Source: DAHUYF01 sp035509275
Lineage (GTDB): Bacteria > Pseudomonadota > Alphaproteobacteria > ATCC43930 > CGMCC-115725
Reading direction: 5' to 3'
Assembly: GCA_035509275.1 (NCBI GenBank)
Contig: DATJLU010000020.1
Span: 9,331-73,330 of the forward strand
Length of the DNA stretch: 64,000 nucleotides
Part shown: positions 42,061 through 52,709 of the stretch, in pieces
Layout: each line of letters starts with the position of its first letter
How positions within the stretch are numbered: position 1 is the first letter of the stretch
The notes under the pieces: generated by a model
Databases searched by the model: none
The model's input: only the letters and a program-made list of their open reading frames with translations
What the model was told of the DNA's origin: nothing
Program-made: the position numbers and the translations under genes

Positions 42061-42159
42061 TGCGTCCTTCGACAGGCTCAGGATGAGGAAGGTATGAGAA
42101 TGGCATCTTCCAAGGGGCCACAAAGAAACGTCCTCATCCTGAGCCGGTCGAAGGACGCA
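42061..42159. repeat. Inverted repeat with 28-base arms
   Basis: The left arm (42061-42088, beginning TGCGTCCTTCGACAGGCTCA) and the right arm (42132-42159, ending GGTCGAAGGACGCA) are reverse complements with one mismatch, separated by 43 bases. The arm sequence is of a kind I recognise as a dispersed intergenic repeat in many alphaproteobacterial genomes. It lies just beyond the terminator and 31 bases downstream of the scpA stop. Folding could protect or terminate converging transcripts. Confidence 0.8.
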
Positions 42160-42190
42160 GGGCGGATTTGCAGCTTGGCGACGGCGGATC

Positions 42191-44338
<2,148 letters not shown>

Positions 44339-44356
44339 CGCGCGCCTCCGCGCCGA

Positions 44357-45457
44357 CTATAACGCCGCCGCCGCCGGGCCGTCCAACCGCGGCGGCGGAC
44401 GCCGCCGCAGCGCGTGCCGCGCCGTTACCGCCGCGGTCACCAGCAGCAGCGCCCCCGCCTGATGCGCCACCGCGACCGGCAGCGGCACGACCAGGAGCAG
44501 CGTGGTGATGCCGAGGACGAGTTGCAGGCAGGCGGCGGCGAAGAGCGCATGCAGCGCGAGGCGCGTGCGCGGCGGCAGCTCCAGGCTGAGGCCGTAGAGC
44601 CACAGGCCGGCGATGACGAACCACGTGGTTTCGGCGAGGAGGCGATGGTCGAACTGCACCGCCGCCGCATTCTCGAACCAGTTGCGCCACCAGGGCGCGA
44701 GGCTCCAATACTCCGGCGGCGCGACGCCGCCCGCCATCAGCGGGAAGGTGTTGTAGATGTAGCCGGCGCGCAGCCCGGCGACGAAAGCGCCCGCGGCCAA
44801 GGTCACGAGGAGAAGGAGAATCAGCGCGCTAAGGCCGCGGCGCAGCCGCGCCGCGCGCCGACCCGCCGGCGCTCGCGCGCCGGGCGCGAGCAGGTCGAGC
44901 GCCACCCACAGCATGGCGATGTAGATGACGATGGCGGCGAGGAGATGCGCGGCAAGCCGGTATTGGCTCACCTCGATGCGCTGGCTGAGGCCGCTTTCGA
45001 CCATGTACCAGCCGAGCGCGCCTTGCAGCCCGCCGAGCACGAACAGCCCGGCGAGGCGCGGCGCGAGCCGGCGCGGAATACGGCCGCGCAGCAGGAAATA
45101 AACGAACGGCACGGCGAAGACGACGCCGATGAGCCGGCCCCACAGGCGGTGCAGATATTCCCAGAAAAAGATCTGCTTGAACTGCGCCAGCGTCATATCC
45201 GCATGAATGGCGCGGTATTGCGGGATGGCCTTGTAGCGATCGAACTCGTCCTGCCATTGCGCCGTGTCGAGCGGCGGCACCACGCCCGTCACCGGCTGCC
45301 ATTCGGTGATCGAGAGGCCGGATTCGGTAAGCCGCGTCACGCCGCCGATCAGCACCATGAGGAAGATCATGGCGCAGCAGGCGAGAAGCCAGAGGCCAAT
45401 CTCGCGCTCGCCGCGCGCGGTGCGCGGTGCGGCGTCACTGAGAGCAAGAGTCGACAA
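44357..45457 (-). CDS. ctaA: Heme A synthase (COX15/CtaA family)
   Basis: The 366-residue integral membrane enzyme converts heme O to heme A for aa3-type oxidases. About eight hydrophobic segments are present in two four-helix halves. Conserved features are GGVTRLTESGLSITEWQPVTGVVPP (residues about 41-65), a histidine in WEYLHRLWGRLIG, LVHGRKRPQ-equivalent MVESGLSQR, VQFDHRLLAETTW, and the last AVAHQAGALLLV, with its heme-ligand histidine. The start is a TTG (45457), because no ATG gives the normal N terminus. The ribosome-binding site is weak. The scpA gene follows after 18 bases, perhaps only by chance. Confidence 0.92.
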   Translation of the reverse strand: MSTLALSDAAPRTARGEREIGLWLLACCAMIFLMVLIGGVTRLTESGLSITEWQPVTGVVPPLDTAQWQDEFDRYKAIPQYRAIHADMTLAQFKQIFFWEYLHRLWGRLIGVVFAVPFVYFLLRGRIPRRLAPRLAGLFVLGGLQGALGWYMVESGLSQRIEVSQYRLAAHLLAAIVIYIAMLWVALDLLAPGARAPAGRRAARLRRGLSALILLLLVTLAAGAFVAGLRAGYIYNTFPLMAGGVAPPEYWSLAPWWRNWFENAAAVQFDHRLLAETTWFVIAGLWLYGLSLELPPRTRLALHALFAAACLQLVLGITTLLLVVPLPVAVAHQAGALLLVTAAVTARHALRRRPPPRLDGPAAAAL

Positions 45458-45537
45458 AGGCTGATCTGTCCGCCGGGTTGAAACCGGCTAGAACCTGCGC
45501 ATCGACCCGCCCCTTGGCAAGAGGCGGGGTGCCGCGC

Positions 45538-45801
45538 TCAATGCAGCTGCAGCGAGACGCCGGCGTAACGCAGCTCGCCGGGGGCGATGATCGAAGCGCG
45601 CGCCACTTTTACCGAATGCAGCCTGCCCTCGATGTTGTGCGTCCAGAAGTCGAGGAACCGGCGCAGCACCGGGTACTCCGGCGCCACATCCAGATGCTGC
45701 CAGACGAAGCTCTGCAGCACATGCGGATGGTCGGGCATGTGATACAAGATCTCCGCCGTCGTCAGGCGGTAGCCCTGCAGCCGCAGTCGGAGGTCACTCA
45801 T
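45538..45801 (-). CDS. Usg-family protein
   Basis: The 87-residue protein starts at the ATG following GGGAG. The sequence LQGYRLTTAEILYHMPDHPHVLQSFVWQHLDVAPEYPVLRRFLDFWTHNIEGRLHSVKVA matches the Usg family throughout, a small conserved alphaproteobacterial protein first noticed near tryptophan genes. Its function is unknown. The fold is likely a compact helical one with conserved aromatic and histidine residues. Here no trp gene is adjacent. A longer frame to 45828 adds nine residues without support. Confidence 0.88.
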   Translation of the reverse strand: MSDLRLRLQGYRLTTAEILYHMPDHPHVLQSFVWQHLDVAPEYPVLRRFLDFWTHNIEGRLHSVKVARASIIAPGELRYAGVSLQLH

Positions 45802-45938
45802 CGCCAGTGTCTCCCACGAAAGTGGCAATCACACCGTCAACAAATGTCCATCCTAGGGCCGCACCGCTCAAGAAAAAATTAATTGCGTCAAATAGTTAGC
45901 AGCATGGCAGGGGGAGTGCTGCCAAGCCGCGGCGAAGG

Positions 45939-46343
45939 TCAGGCGACGGCAAAGCGGGCGCGCGCGGCGCGCTCGATCGCGGCGGCGATCAGCCGGTCGA
46001 TGCCGAGGCGATGGCGCAGCAGTTCGAGCACGCGCAGCTCCTCCTGGCTGGCCTCGCCATCGGCGGCGGCGACATCGCAGGCGACGGCATAGGCGGTCTC
46101 GCGCAGCTTTTGCGGCAAGGCGCTCTTGATGCCCTTCAGCGCCTGTTCGAGCCCGTCATCCTTGGCGAGGAGCTGGGCGCATTCCTTGAGGTCCTGGGTG
46201 AAACGCTTGCGCTCATAGTCGCGGAACGCCGGCAGGTGATTGACGATATCGCCGATGATCTGCAGCTCGGCGTCGGTCATTTCGGTGTCCGCGGCGGAGA
46301 CCAGCATCATGGTGTAGATGAGCGCGGAATGGGGATCCATCAT
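45939..46343 (-). CDS. TerB-like (tellurite-resistance fold) protein
   Basis: The 134-residue helical protein resembles the TerB family. It starts with HSALIYTMMLVSAADTEMTDAELQIIGDIV (residues about 5-34) and repeats a similar acidic helix pair in AYAVACDVAAADGEASQEELRVLELLRHRLG (about 84-114). TerB-fold proteins bind metals through these acidic clusters and often act in stress complexes. A real role in tellurite resistance is not implied by a single gene. The two successive ATG codons leave a one-residue uncertainty in the start. The gene is 51 bases upstream (in plus coordinates) of the helicase end, on the same strand. Confidence 0.85.
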   Translation of the reverse strand: MMDPHSALIYTMMLVSAADTEMTDAELQIIGDIVNHLPAFRDYERKRFTQDLKECAQLLAKDDGLEQALKGIKSALPQKLRETAYAVACDVAAADGEASQEELRVLELLRHRLGIDRLIAAAIERAARARFAVA

Positions 46344-46394
46344 GGCGACCTCTGAGATGTGCGGCGGCCACCATGCAGGGCGCCGCGCGGCGGG

Positions 46395-49163
46395 TCAATG
46401 TGCCGTCGCGGCAGGCGCGCGCCGCGCGAGGAACTCCGCGGTCCGGGCAATCGCCTCCTTGAGGCCGAGCCGCTCGACCGCGACGCCTTCGGGGAAGGCG
46501 CCGGCGAGCCGCGACGGCATCTGCGCATCGAGCAGCACGAAGACGCCGCAATCATCGGCGCGGCGCACGAGGCGGCCGAAGGCCTGCTTGAGGCGGAGCC
46601 GGGTGATCATGTCGTCATAGCGCGCGCCGCCGAAATGGGCGCGGCGCGCCTTGTGCAGGATGTCCGGCCGCGGCCAGGGCACGCGGTCGAAGACGATGAG
46701 GCGCAGCGAGCGCCCCGGCACGTCGACGCCGTCGCGGACGGCATCGGTGCCGAGGAGCGAGGCGTCCTCCTCGGCGCGGAAGATGTCGACGAGCGTCGAG
46801 GTGTCCATGCCGTCGACATGCTGCGCCAGCAAGGGGATGCCGGCCTCCTCGAGCGGCGCGGCGATGCGCTGATGCACCGCGCGCAGCCGCGCGATGGCGG
46901 TGAAGAGCCCGAGCGCGCCGCCACCCGATGCCAGGAACAGCTCGCGATAGGCCGCCGCGACCTGCGCCGGCTCGTCGCGGCGCACATCGGTGACGACGAA
47001 GACCCGCGTCTGCGCGGCATAGTCGAAAGGCGACGGCACGCGCACGCGCAGCGCCGGGTTCGCCAGATGCCGGGCGCCGGTGCGCGCCTCGGCGGCCTCC
47101 CAATCGCGCAGCGCATCGCCGCTGCCATCGGTGAGCGTCGCCGAGGTGACGAGCAGCCCGTGCGCCGGCTTGCCGACGAACTCGACGAAGGGCCGCGTCG
47201 GATCGATCCAGTGGCGATGCAGCCCGACATCGAGCTCATGCCCGTCGCCGCGCTCGATCGAGAGCCAGTCAACGAAGTCCTCCGGCTGCTCGGCGGCGAT
47301 CTCGCGCAGCGCCCGCTGCCAGCCGCCGAGCTCGACGATGGCGCGCCGTTCGAGGCCGAGCACCGCCGCTTCGATACGAAAGCGCGTGCCCTGGTCGAGC
47401 TCGGCCGCCTCTTCCTCGAGCCGGCCGTTGAGGCGCTCGGCGAGGAGGCGCATCGGAATCGAGATCTTCTCCAATGCCAGTGCCAGCGCCTCGCCCGCCG
47501 CAGCGAGCCCGTCGATCGCCGGCCGCAACTCGGTCTCGATGCTGTAGCCCTGATCGCGCTGCGGCGCGCGCGCATGCACCTGCTGGCGCACCAGAGCGAG
47601 AAAGGCTTCGCTTGCCTGGTGCGGCCGTGCTTCGGCGAGGCGCTGCGCCCAGCCTTCGCCGGGGAGAGCGCGCGCGCCGACGAGAACCGCGGCCAGCGCG
47701 CGCTCGGCGGCGTCATCGCCGGCGACGAGATCCTCGAGCCGGCGGCGCAACCCGCGCGCCCGGCCGCGCGCGCCTTCCTCGACACCGAGGATCCAGCGCC
47801 TCAGCTCAGCCGCTTCCTGGCCGGTGAGCGCCAGCGAGAAAGTGCTGTCGGCGGCGTCGAAGACGTGATGCCCCTCGTCGAAGACGTAGCGCGTCGGCAA
47901 GGCGCCGTCGTCGAGCCCGCCCAGCGCCGCCTGCACCATGACCAAGGCGTGGTTGGCGACGACGATCCGCGCGCGCCGGGCGCGGCGGACGCTCTTCTCG
48001 ATGAAGCAGCGATGGCAATGCAGGCAGGCGCTGTGGATGCATTCGCCGCGGCGATCGGCAAGGCCGAGGCTGCGCGCGCGGCCGATGACATCGGGCAGCC
48101 AGCCCGGGAAATCGCCGCCGACCATATCGCCGTCGCGCGTCGCCGCGATCCAGCGCGCCATCAGCCCAAGCGCCGCGGCGTCATAGGGCCGCATCGGCAA
48201 CGCCGCGACGCTCTCCTCGAAATTGAGCAGGCAGAGATAGTTCTCACGCCCCTTGCGCAGGACGACGCGGCGATTCTTCTCCGCGGTGTCGGGATAGAGG
48301 CGATCGAGCTCGCCGGTGATCTGGTGCTGGAGGTTGCGGGTATAGGTCGACAGCCATACCGCGCCCTGATTCTTCTCCGCCCAAAGGCTCGCCGGCGCGA
48401 CGTAGCCCAGGGTCTTGCCGACACCGGTGCCGGCTTCGGCGAGCACCAGCTGCGGCTCGTCGGCGACCGCGCGCGGGCGGAAGGCGGCGCTCACCGCGGC
48501 GGCGTAATCGGCCTGTTGCGGCCGCGCCTCGGCGCCCGCGCCCAGCACCGCGGCGAGCCGCTGGCGTGCCTCGCTCTCTTCCACCGGGACGTTGCCGGGC
48601 GGCGGCGGCGGCGCCTGCTCCGCCCATTCCGGCAGCTTGCGCCAGACCGCAAGCCCGGCCGGCGTCGCCCCGCCCGCCGAGTCGCCAAGCGCCGCCAGGA
48701 CCGCACCGCCCCAGGACCAGCCACCGCTCTCCATGGCCAGCGCCACGGCGCGAGCCTCGGCATCGGCGGCGCCGGAAGCCAGCTCGCTCAGCAATGCCGC
48801 GGCCGAGCGCAGCAGCGACAGCGCCTCATCGCCGGCGCCGTGGCGCGGCAGCGGCAGCCCCAGCGCCGCGGCAAGGCCGCGCGGCGTCGGCAGGCAGAAG
48901 CGCGCGGGCCTGACGAAGGCATAAAGCTCGAGCAGGTCAAGCGCCGGAAAGGGCAGAACCCCCATGCGCCGCGCCGTGGCGCGGGCATGGCACAGCAAGG
49001 GCGGCGCTGTCCGCGCGCGCCGCGCCGCTTCGGCGAAGCCGAGGAACTCGATCTCGCCCTCCGGCGACAGCCAGGCCGCTTGCTTGACGCCGGCAACCAG
49101 CGCCGGCGCCGGCGGCAGCGCAACGGTCGAAACGGGATGGGGCGTCAGCGGGGAAGAGGGCAC
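46395..49163 (-). CDS. DinG/XPD-like ATP-dependent DNA helicase with Fe-S domain
   Basis: The 922-residue superfamily-2 helicase has Walker A in LAEAGTGVGKTLGYVAPASLW (about residues 266-286) and a DEAH-like box in YVFDEGHHVF (about 460). The cysteines that hold a 4Fe-4S cluster are visible as YLCLL and CIHSACLHCHRC (about residue 388). Late motifs include LLVTSATLTDGSGDALRDWE and KQAFGRLVRRADDCGVFVLLDAQ. Such enzymes unwind DNA 5' to 3' and remove R-loops during replication stress. The first 200 residues form an alphaproteobacterial extension, rich in Ala and Leu, without an intact exonuclease motif. Confidence 0.92.
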   Translation of the reverse strand: MPSSPLTPHPVSTVALPPAPALVAGVKQAAWLSPEGEIEFLGFAEAARRARTAPPLLCHARATARRMGVLPFPALDLLELYAFVRPARFCLPTPRGLAAALGLPLPRHGAGDEALSLLRSAAALLSELASGAADAEARAVALAMESGGWSWGGAVLAALGDSAGGATPAGLAVWRKLPEWAEQAPPPPPGNVPVEESEARQRLAAVLGAGAEARPQQADYAAAVSAAFRPRAVADEPQLVLAEAGTGVGKTLGYVAPASLWAEKNQGAVWLSTYTRNLQHQITGELDRLYPDTAEKNRRVVLRKGRENYLCLLNFEESVAALPMRPYDAAALGLMARWIAATRDGDMVGGDFPGWLPDVIGRARSLGLADRRGECIHSACLHCHRCFIEKSVRRARRARIVVANHALVMVQAALGGLDDGALPTRYVFDEGHHVFDAADSTFSLALTGQEAAELRRWILGVEEGARGRARGLRRRLEDLVAGDDAAERALAAVLVGARALPGEGWAQRLAEARPHQASEAFLALVRQQVHARAPQRDQGYSIETELRPAIDGLAAAGEALALALEKISIPMRLLAERLNGRLEEEAAELDQGTRFRIEAAVLGLERRAIVELGGWQRALREIAAEQPEDFVDWLSIERGDGHELDVGLHRHWIDPTRPFVEFVGKPAHGLLVTSATLTDGSGDALRDWEAAEARTGARHLANPALRVRVPSPFDYAAQTRVFVVTDVRRDEPAQVAAAYRELFLASGGGALGLFTAIARLRAVHQRIAAPLEEAGIPLLAQHVDGMDTSTLVDIFRAEEDASLLGTDAVRDGVDVPGRSLRLIVFDRVPWPRPDILHKARRAHFGGARYDDMITRLRLKQAFGRLVRRADDCGVFVLLDAQMPSRLAGAFPEGVAVERLGLKEAIARTAEFLARRAPAATAH

Positions 49164-49219
49164 GCCCCGGTATAGACCGCCGGCCGGCGGAGGTCACGCG
49201 CGGCGGCAGCTCGGCAACG

Positions 49220-49684
49220 CTATTGCCCGGTCTGCTGCAGCAATCCGTAGATGCGGTCGAGGGCGCTGGCGTCGACCTGTTGCACGCCGGCGCTGCTAGC
49301 GACGAACATGCGGCCAAGAGCGCCGTGCAGCGCGCTGTCACTGACGCCGCCCAGCGGCTTGATCGGCGCATCGATGCAGAATTTGTCGGCCGAGATCGAC
49401 ACCGGCGCGGTGGTGACCACCTTCAGCGGCGCATCCTGGAGCAAATCGGAGGTGGCGCCGATATCGTCATCGAAAGCATCGCTGGTGAAGACCGCGCCGG
49501 CGGCCACGACGATCGCCTTGCCGGAATATTCGGAGAGCGATCCCGGCAGCCGGCAAATCTCGAGCTTCACGTCGTTGGCCGCTGCCGCGGTCGTGGCGGA
49601 AGGCACCGACGGCATCACAGGTGCCGCCCAGGCGCCCGGCGGGAGCGCGGCAAGGATAGCGGCGAGCAACAGTTTCCGTCCCAT
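49220..49684 (-). CDS. Secreted hypothetical protein
   Basis: The 154-residue product has a signal peptide (MGRKLLLAAILAALPPGAWA, cleaved before APVMP). I do not recognise the mature domain. It begins with a short Pro/Ser/Ala linker, then EICRLPGSLSEYSGKAIVVAAGAVFTSDAFDDDIGATSDLLQ, a beta-rich stretch. It holds two cysteines that could pair (in EICRL and KFCIDAP). The C-terminal half ends with a helix (VDASALDRIYGLLQQTGQ). The pattern suggests a periplasmic protein of about 130 residues. It lies upstream of the helicase gene on the same strand, with 56 bases between. Confidence 0.7.
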   Translation of the reverse strand: MGRKLLLAAILAALPPGAWAAPVMPSVPSATTAAAANDVKLEICRLPGSLSEYSGKAIVVAAGAVFTSDAFDDDIGATSDLLQDAPLKVVTTAPVSISADKFCIDAPIKPLGGVSDSALHGALGRMFVASSAGVQQVDASALDRIYGLLQQTGQ

Positions 49685-49760
49685 GGCGTGGCGATTGACG
49701 GCCGGGACGCCCCGGCCCGCAAGTTACAAATTTGCAAGACGCCCCCGCGCCTTAAGAAAA

Positions 49761-49865
49761 GGGGGATAAGGGGATGAGGGGGGATCGGGGGATTGAAACG
49801 AAAGGGCGCCTTCGGCGCCATAATTCTTAAAAATCCCCATCATCCCCACCAATCCCCTTATCCCC
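49761..49865. repeat. Mirrored G-run repeats around a GGCGCC hairpin
   Basis: The plus strand has four G runs of 5, 4, 6 and 5 between 49761 and 49791. The minus strand has four runs of four G between 49835 and 49865. The two halves are roughly reverse complementary (both read GGGGATAAGGGGAT). They flank a perfect GGCGCC-TTC-GGCGCC hairpin at 49805-49819. Each half could form a G-quadruplex, or the whole could fold as one long imperfect hairpin. It lies between divergent genes. Confidence 0.7.
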
Positions 49866-49958
49866 TTCTCTTCGCTCTCCCCCGTCCCTAGCACTCTCCC
49901 GGCGGCTGCATTCGTGCCGCTCTTGTCGCGGCAACCGCGGCTGCGCTAGCGTTCGGGG

Positions 49959-50303
49959 ATGGCGGAGCTGATCTATCACATGTGCCGGCGCGCGGAATGG
50001 CAGGCGGCGGAGCGGGACGGCGTTTATCGCGGCTCGTCGCAGGACGCGGCCGACGGCTTCATCCATTTTTCCACCGCAGCGGAGATCAAAGCCTCGGCCG
50101 CCAAGCATCGCGCCGGCGAGGGTGATCTCGTGCTGATCGCCGTCGAGGCGGCAACGCTGGGCGACGCGCTCAAATGGGAAGCAGCGCGCGGCGGCGTGCT
50201 CTTCCCGCATCTTTACGGCGCCCTGCCGCTCGTCAGCGTGCGCTGGGCGCGGGAGCTGCCGCTCGGCGATTCCGGCCGCCACCTCTTCCCGGCGTTGGAG
50301 TAG
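49959..50303 (+). CDS. DUF952-family protein
   Basis: The 114-residue small protein is of the DUF952 type, recognised by IYHMCRRAEWQAAERDGVYRGSSQDAADGFIHFSTA at residues 5-40 and the later LFPHLYGALPLVSVRWARELPL. The family is related in fold to ADP-ribosyl-cyclase or RES-like proteins by some analyses, but no activity is established. The histidine and arginine in HMCRR and the FIHFSTA block are the conserved parts. It precedes pyrD by nine bases on the same strand, an arrangement common in alphaproteobacteria that suggests an operon. Confidence 0.88.
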   Translation: MAELIYHMCRRAEWQAAERDGVYRGSSQDAADGFIHFSTAAEIKASAAKHRAGEGDLVLIAVEAATLGDALKWEAARGGVLFPHLYGALPLVSVRWARELPLGDSGRHLFPALE

Positions 50304-50312
50304 AATGCGGCC

Positions 50313-51395
50313 ATGCTCCTCGATCTCGCTTTACCGATGCTGCGCCGGCTGCCAGCGGAGACGGCGCACCGGCTGACGATTCGAGCGCTGCGCAGCGGCT
50401 TCGCGCCACGCCGCACACGGTCCGATCCGCCGAGTCTCGCCATCACCCTGTGGGGCCGGCACTTTCCCAACCCGGTCGGGCTCGCGGCAGGGTTCGACAA
50501 GAACGCCGAGGTGCCGGAGCAGATGCTGCGCTTCGGCTTCGGTTTCGTCGAATGCGGCACGATGACGCCGCGCCCGCAAGCCGGCAATCCCCGACCGCGG
50601 CTCTTCCGCCTCGAAGAGGATGAGGCGCTGATCAACCGGCTCGGCTTCAACAATGACGGCATCGCCGCCGGCGCTGTCCGGCTCGCGGCGCGCCGCCGGC
50701 CGGACGGCATCGTCGGCGCCAATATCGGCAAGAACCGCGATACGGCCGACGATATCGCCGATTATGTGCAAGGCGTCACGGTGCTGGCGCCGCTCGCCGA
50801 TTATCTCGTCGTCAACGTCTCCTCGCCCAACACGCCGGGGCTGCGCGAGCTGCAGCGCAAAAGCGCGGTGACGGCGCTGATCGAGCGGCTGATGGCGGCG
50901 CGCGCCGCCGTGGTGCCGGAGAACCCGCCGCCGCTGCTGCTCAAGATCGCGCCCGATCTTGCGCCGGAGGACCGCGTCGACCTCGCCCAGGCGGCGCTCG
51001 CCTCGCATGTCGATGGTCTCGTCATCGCCAACACGACGGTGGCGCGTCCGGCAAGCCTCTGCAGCCCCGAGGCGCACGAGCCCGGCGGGCTCAGCGGCCC
51101 GCCGCTGCGCGCGTCGGCGACGGCGCTGCTCGGCGAGATGTATCGCCTGACCCAGGGAAGATTGCCGATCATCGGCGTCGGCGGCATCGCCTCGGGCGCG
51201 GACGCTTACGAGAAGATCCGCGCCGGCGCCAGCCTGGTGCAGCTCTACACCGCGCTGGTCTATCACGGGCCGGGGCTGGTGCTGCGCATCAAGCGCGAGC
51301 TCGAGACGCTGCTGGCGCGCGACGGCTTTGCCCGGCTCGCCGAAGCCGTGGGCAGCGCCGCGCATTCGCCGCGCGCCCCGGCGCATGGCCGATAG
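50313..51395 (+). CDS. pyrD: Dihydroorotate dehydrogenase, quinone-dependent (class 2)
   Basis: The 360-residue enzyme performs the fourth step of pyrimidine synthesis, oxidising dihydroorotate and passing electrons to the membrane quinone pool. The N-terminal helical region (LLDLALPMLRRLPAETAHRLTIRALRSG) is the quinone-tunnel and membrane-contact part that defines class 2. FMN and substrate residues include NPVGLAAGFDKNAEV (about residue 52), NRLGFNNDG (about 110), VVNVSSPNTPGLRELQ with the catalytic serine (about 168), and IIGVGGIASGADAYEKIRAGASLVQLYTALVY near 285-318. It is followed after 15 bases by a HAD-family gene. Confidence 0.96.
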   Translation: MLLDLALPMLRRLPAETAHRLTIRALRSGFAPRRTRSDPPSLAITLWGRHFPNPVGLAAGFDKNAEVPEQMLRFGFGFVECGTMTPRPQAGNPRPRLFRLEEDEALINRLGFNNDGIAAGAVRLAARRRPDGIVGANIGKNRDTADDIADYVQGVTVLAPLADYLVVNVSSPNTPGLRELQRKSAVTALIERLMAARAAVVPENPPPLLLKIAPDLAPEDRVDLAQAALASHVDGLVIANTTVARPASLCSPEAHEPGGLSGPPLRASATALLGEMYRLTQGRLPIIGVGGIASGADAYEKIRAGASLVQLYTALVYHGPGLVLRIKRELETLLARDGFARLAEAVGSAAHSPRAPAHGR

Positions 51396-51410
51396 GCGCC
51401 GCGCCGGGCA

Positions 51411-52280
51411 ATGAGCCTCAGCCTGCTGCAAGGCCTCGGCGAGATCGCCGGGGGGTATGACGGCTTCATCCTCGATCTCTGGGGCGTGCTGCATGACGGC
51501 ACCGCGCCCTTTCCCGGCGTGGTCGACGCGCTCGGCCGCTTGAAGGCGGCCGGCAAGCAGCTCGCCGTATTGTCGAATGCGCCGCGCCGCGCCGCGCTGG
51601 TCGAGGCGCGGATGAACGAGATCGGCCTCAAGCGCGGGCTCTACGACCACGTCCATTCCTCGGGCGAGGAGACCTGGCAGCATCTGCTCAGGCGCGACGA
51701 CCCGTTCTACGCCGCCCTCGGGCAGCGCTGCTATCACATGGGTCCCGCGCGCGACGACAACATGCTGCAGGGAATCGGCCTCGAGCGCGTCGCCGACTTC
51801 GACGACGCGGACTTCATCCTCAACACCGGACCGTCGGATTGGGACGAGACCGTGGCACAGCACGAGCCGCTGCTGCGCGCGGCGCGGGCACGCAACCTGC
51901 CGATGGTCTGCGCCAATCCCGATCTCGTCGTCGTTCATCAGGGCCGCCGCGCGATCTGCGCCGGCGCGGTGGCGCAGCGCTATGAAGCGCTGGGCGGCCG
52001 CGTGCGCTGGCACGGCAAGCCGTTTCGCCCGGTCTACGAGACCTGTTTTGCCGCGCTCGGCATCAGCGACCGGCGGCGCATCATCGCCGTCGGCGACAGC
52101 CTGCGCACCGACATCGCCGGCGCCAACGCCGCCGGCATCGACAGCGTGCTGGTGACCGGCGGCATCCACGCCGAGGAATTCGGCCTCGCCGGCGGCCAAC
52201 CGGACCTCGACCGGCTGGTCGAGGCCGTCGCCACCAGCGGACACAAGCCCGACGCGGTCATCGCCCATTTCCGCTGGTAG
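51411..52280 (+). CDS. HAD-type hydrolase, TIGR01459 family
   Basis: The 289-residue haloacid-dehalogenase phosphatase has motif I as ILDLWGVLHDG (residues about 20-30, nucleophile D22). The motif II serine is in LAVLSNAPRR (about residue 57). The motif IV acidic pair is in IIAVGDSLRTDIAGANAAGIDSVLVTGG (about 224-251). This group is nearly confined to alphaproteobacteria and is of unknown substrate, though related to NagD-like sugar phosphatases. It follows pyrD on the same strand, so nucleotide-related substrates are conceivable but unproven. Confidence 0.9.
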   Translation: MSLSLLQGLGEIAGGYDGFILDLWGVLHDGTAPFPGVVDALGRLKAAGKQLAVLSNAPRRAALVEARMNEIGLKRGLYDHVHSSGEETWQHLLRRDDPFYAALGQRCYHMGPARDDNMLQGIGLERVADFDDADFILNTGPSDWDETVAQHEPLLRAARARNLPMVCANPDLVVVHQGRRAICAGAVAQRYEALGGRVRWHGKPFRPVYETCFAALGISDRRRIIAVGDSLRTDIAGANAAGIDSVLVTGGIHAEEFGLAGGQPDLDRLVEAVATSGHKPDAVIAHFRW

Positions 52281-52286
52281 CGGCGC

Positions 52287-52634
52287 TCAGTGATCGCCGC
52301 GATGGAGCAGGCTCCCGCCGAGACCGGTGTCGTAGGCGAGCCCAGCCGGCGTCAGCACCGCCGCGCGCGGGAACAGCGATTTGATCAGGCCCTTGCGCTG
52401 GAGCGCGATCCAGGCCGCCTCGTTGGCGAGCCCGGTCGCATCGCGCGTCATCACCACGGCATCGCCGACATGGAAGTGATCGCCATGCGGCTGCGGCAGG
52501 TTGGCAACCAGGATCGCCCCCGGCTCATCATCGGCCGGGCGGCCATGGCCGGGAAGCCGGGCCAGCTCCTGCAGCAGGGTCAAGGTCCTGAGCTGCAGCG
52601 GGTTGAGGTTCAGCGGGTTCTTCTTCGGCGCCAT
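52287..52634 (-). CDS. Conserved small hypothetical protein
   Basis: The 115-residue protein from the ATG at 52634 starts MAPKKNPLNLNPLQLRTLTLLQELARLPG. It continues with PQPHGDHFHVGDAVVMTRDATGLANEAAWIALQRKGLIKSLFP, a pattern I associate with an uncharacterised alphaproteobacterial family. The C-terminal half (ALQRKGLIKS...AVLTPAGLAYDTG) looks like a small winged-helix-type unit. The His-rich HGDHFHVGD could bind metal. The frame is open for another 400 codons upstream, but that part is antisense to the AI-2E gene and is disregarded. It is flanked by plus-strand genes. Confidence 0.72.
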   Translation of the reverse strand: MAPKKNPLNLNPLQLRTLTLLQELARLPGHGRPADDEPGAILVANLPQPHGDHFHVGDAVVMTRDATGLANEAAWIALQRKGLIKSLFPRAAVLTPAGLAYDTGLGGSLLHRGDH

Positions 52635-52709
52635 TGCCCCATCTAAGCGCGCGCGAGCCGGCGGCGTCAAACCGCGGCGAACTTCGGCCTTGCCGCCGCT
52701 GTTAGCGAG

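Noticed and set aside
45939..46343. Tellurite-resistance operon
   Set aside because: Only a single TerB-like gene is present, and no other ter genes are nearby.
46359..49175. Open frame of 938 codons on the plus strand
   Set aside because: It is antisense to the helicase, whose Walker, DEGH and Fe-S motifs are clear. The plus-strand translation has no recognisable domain.
50331..52268. Open frame of 645 codons on the minus strand
   Set aside because: It is antisense to pyrD and the HAD gene, both with clear catalytic motifs.
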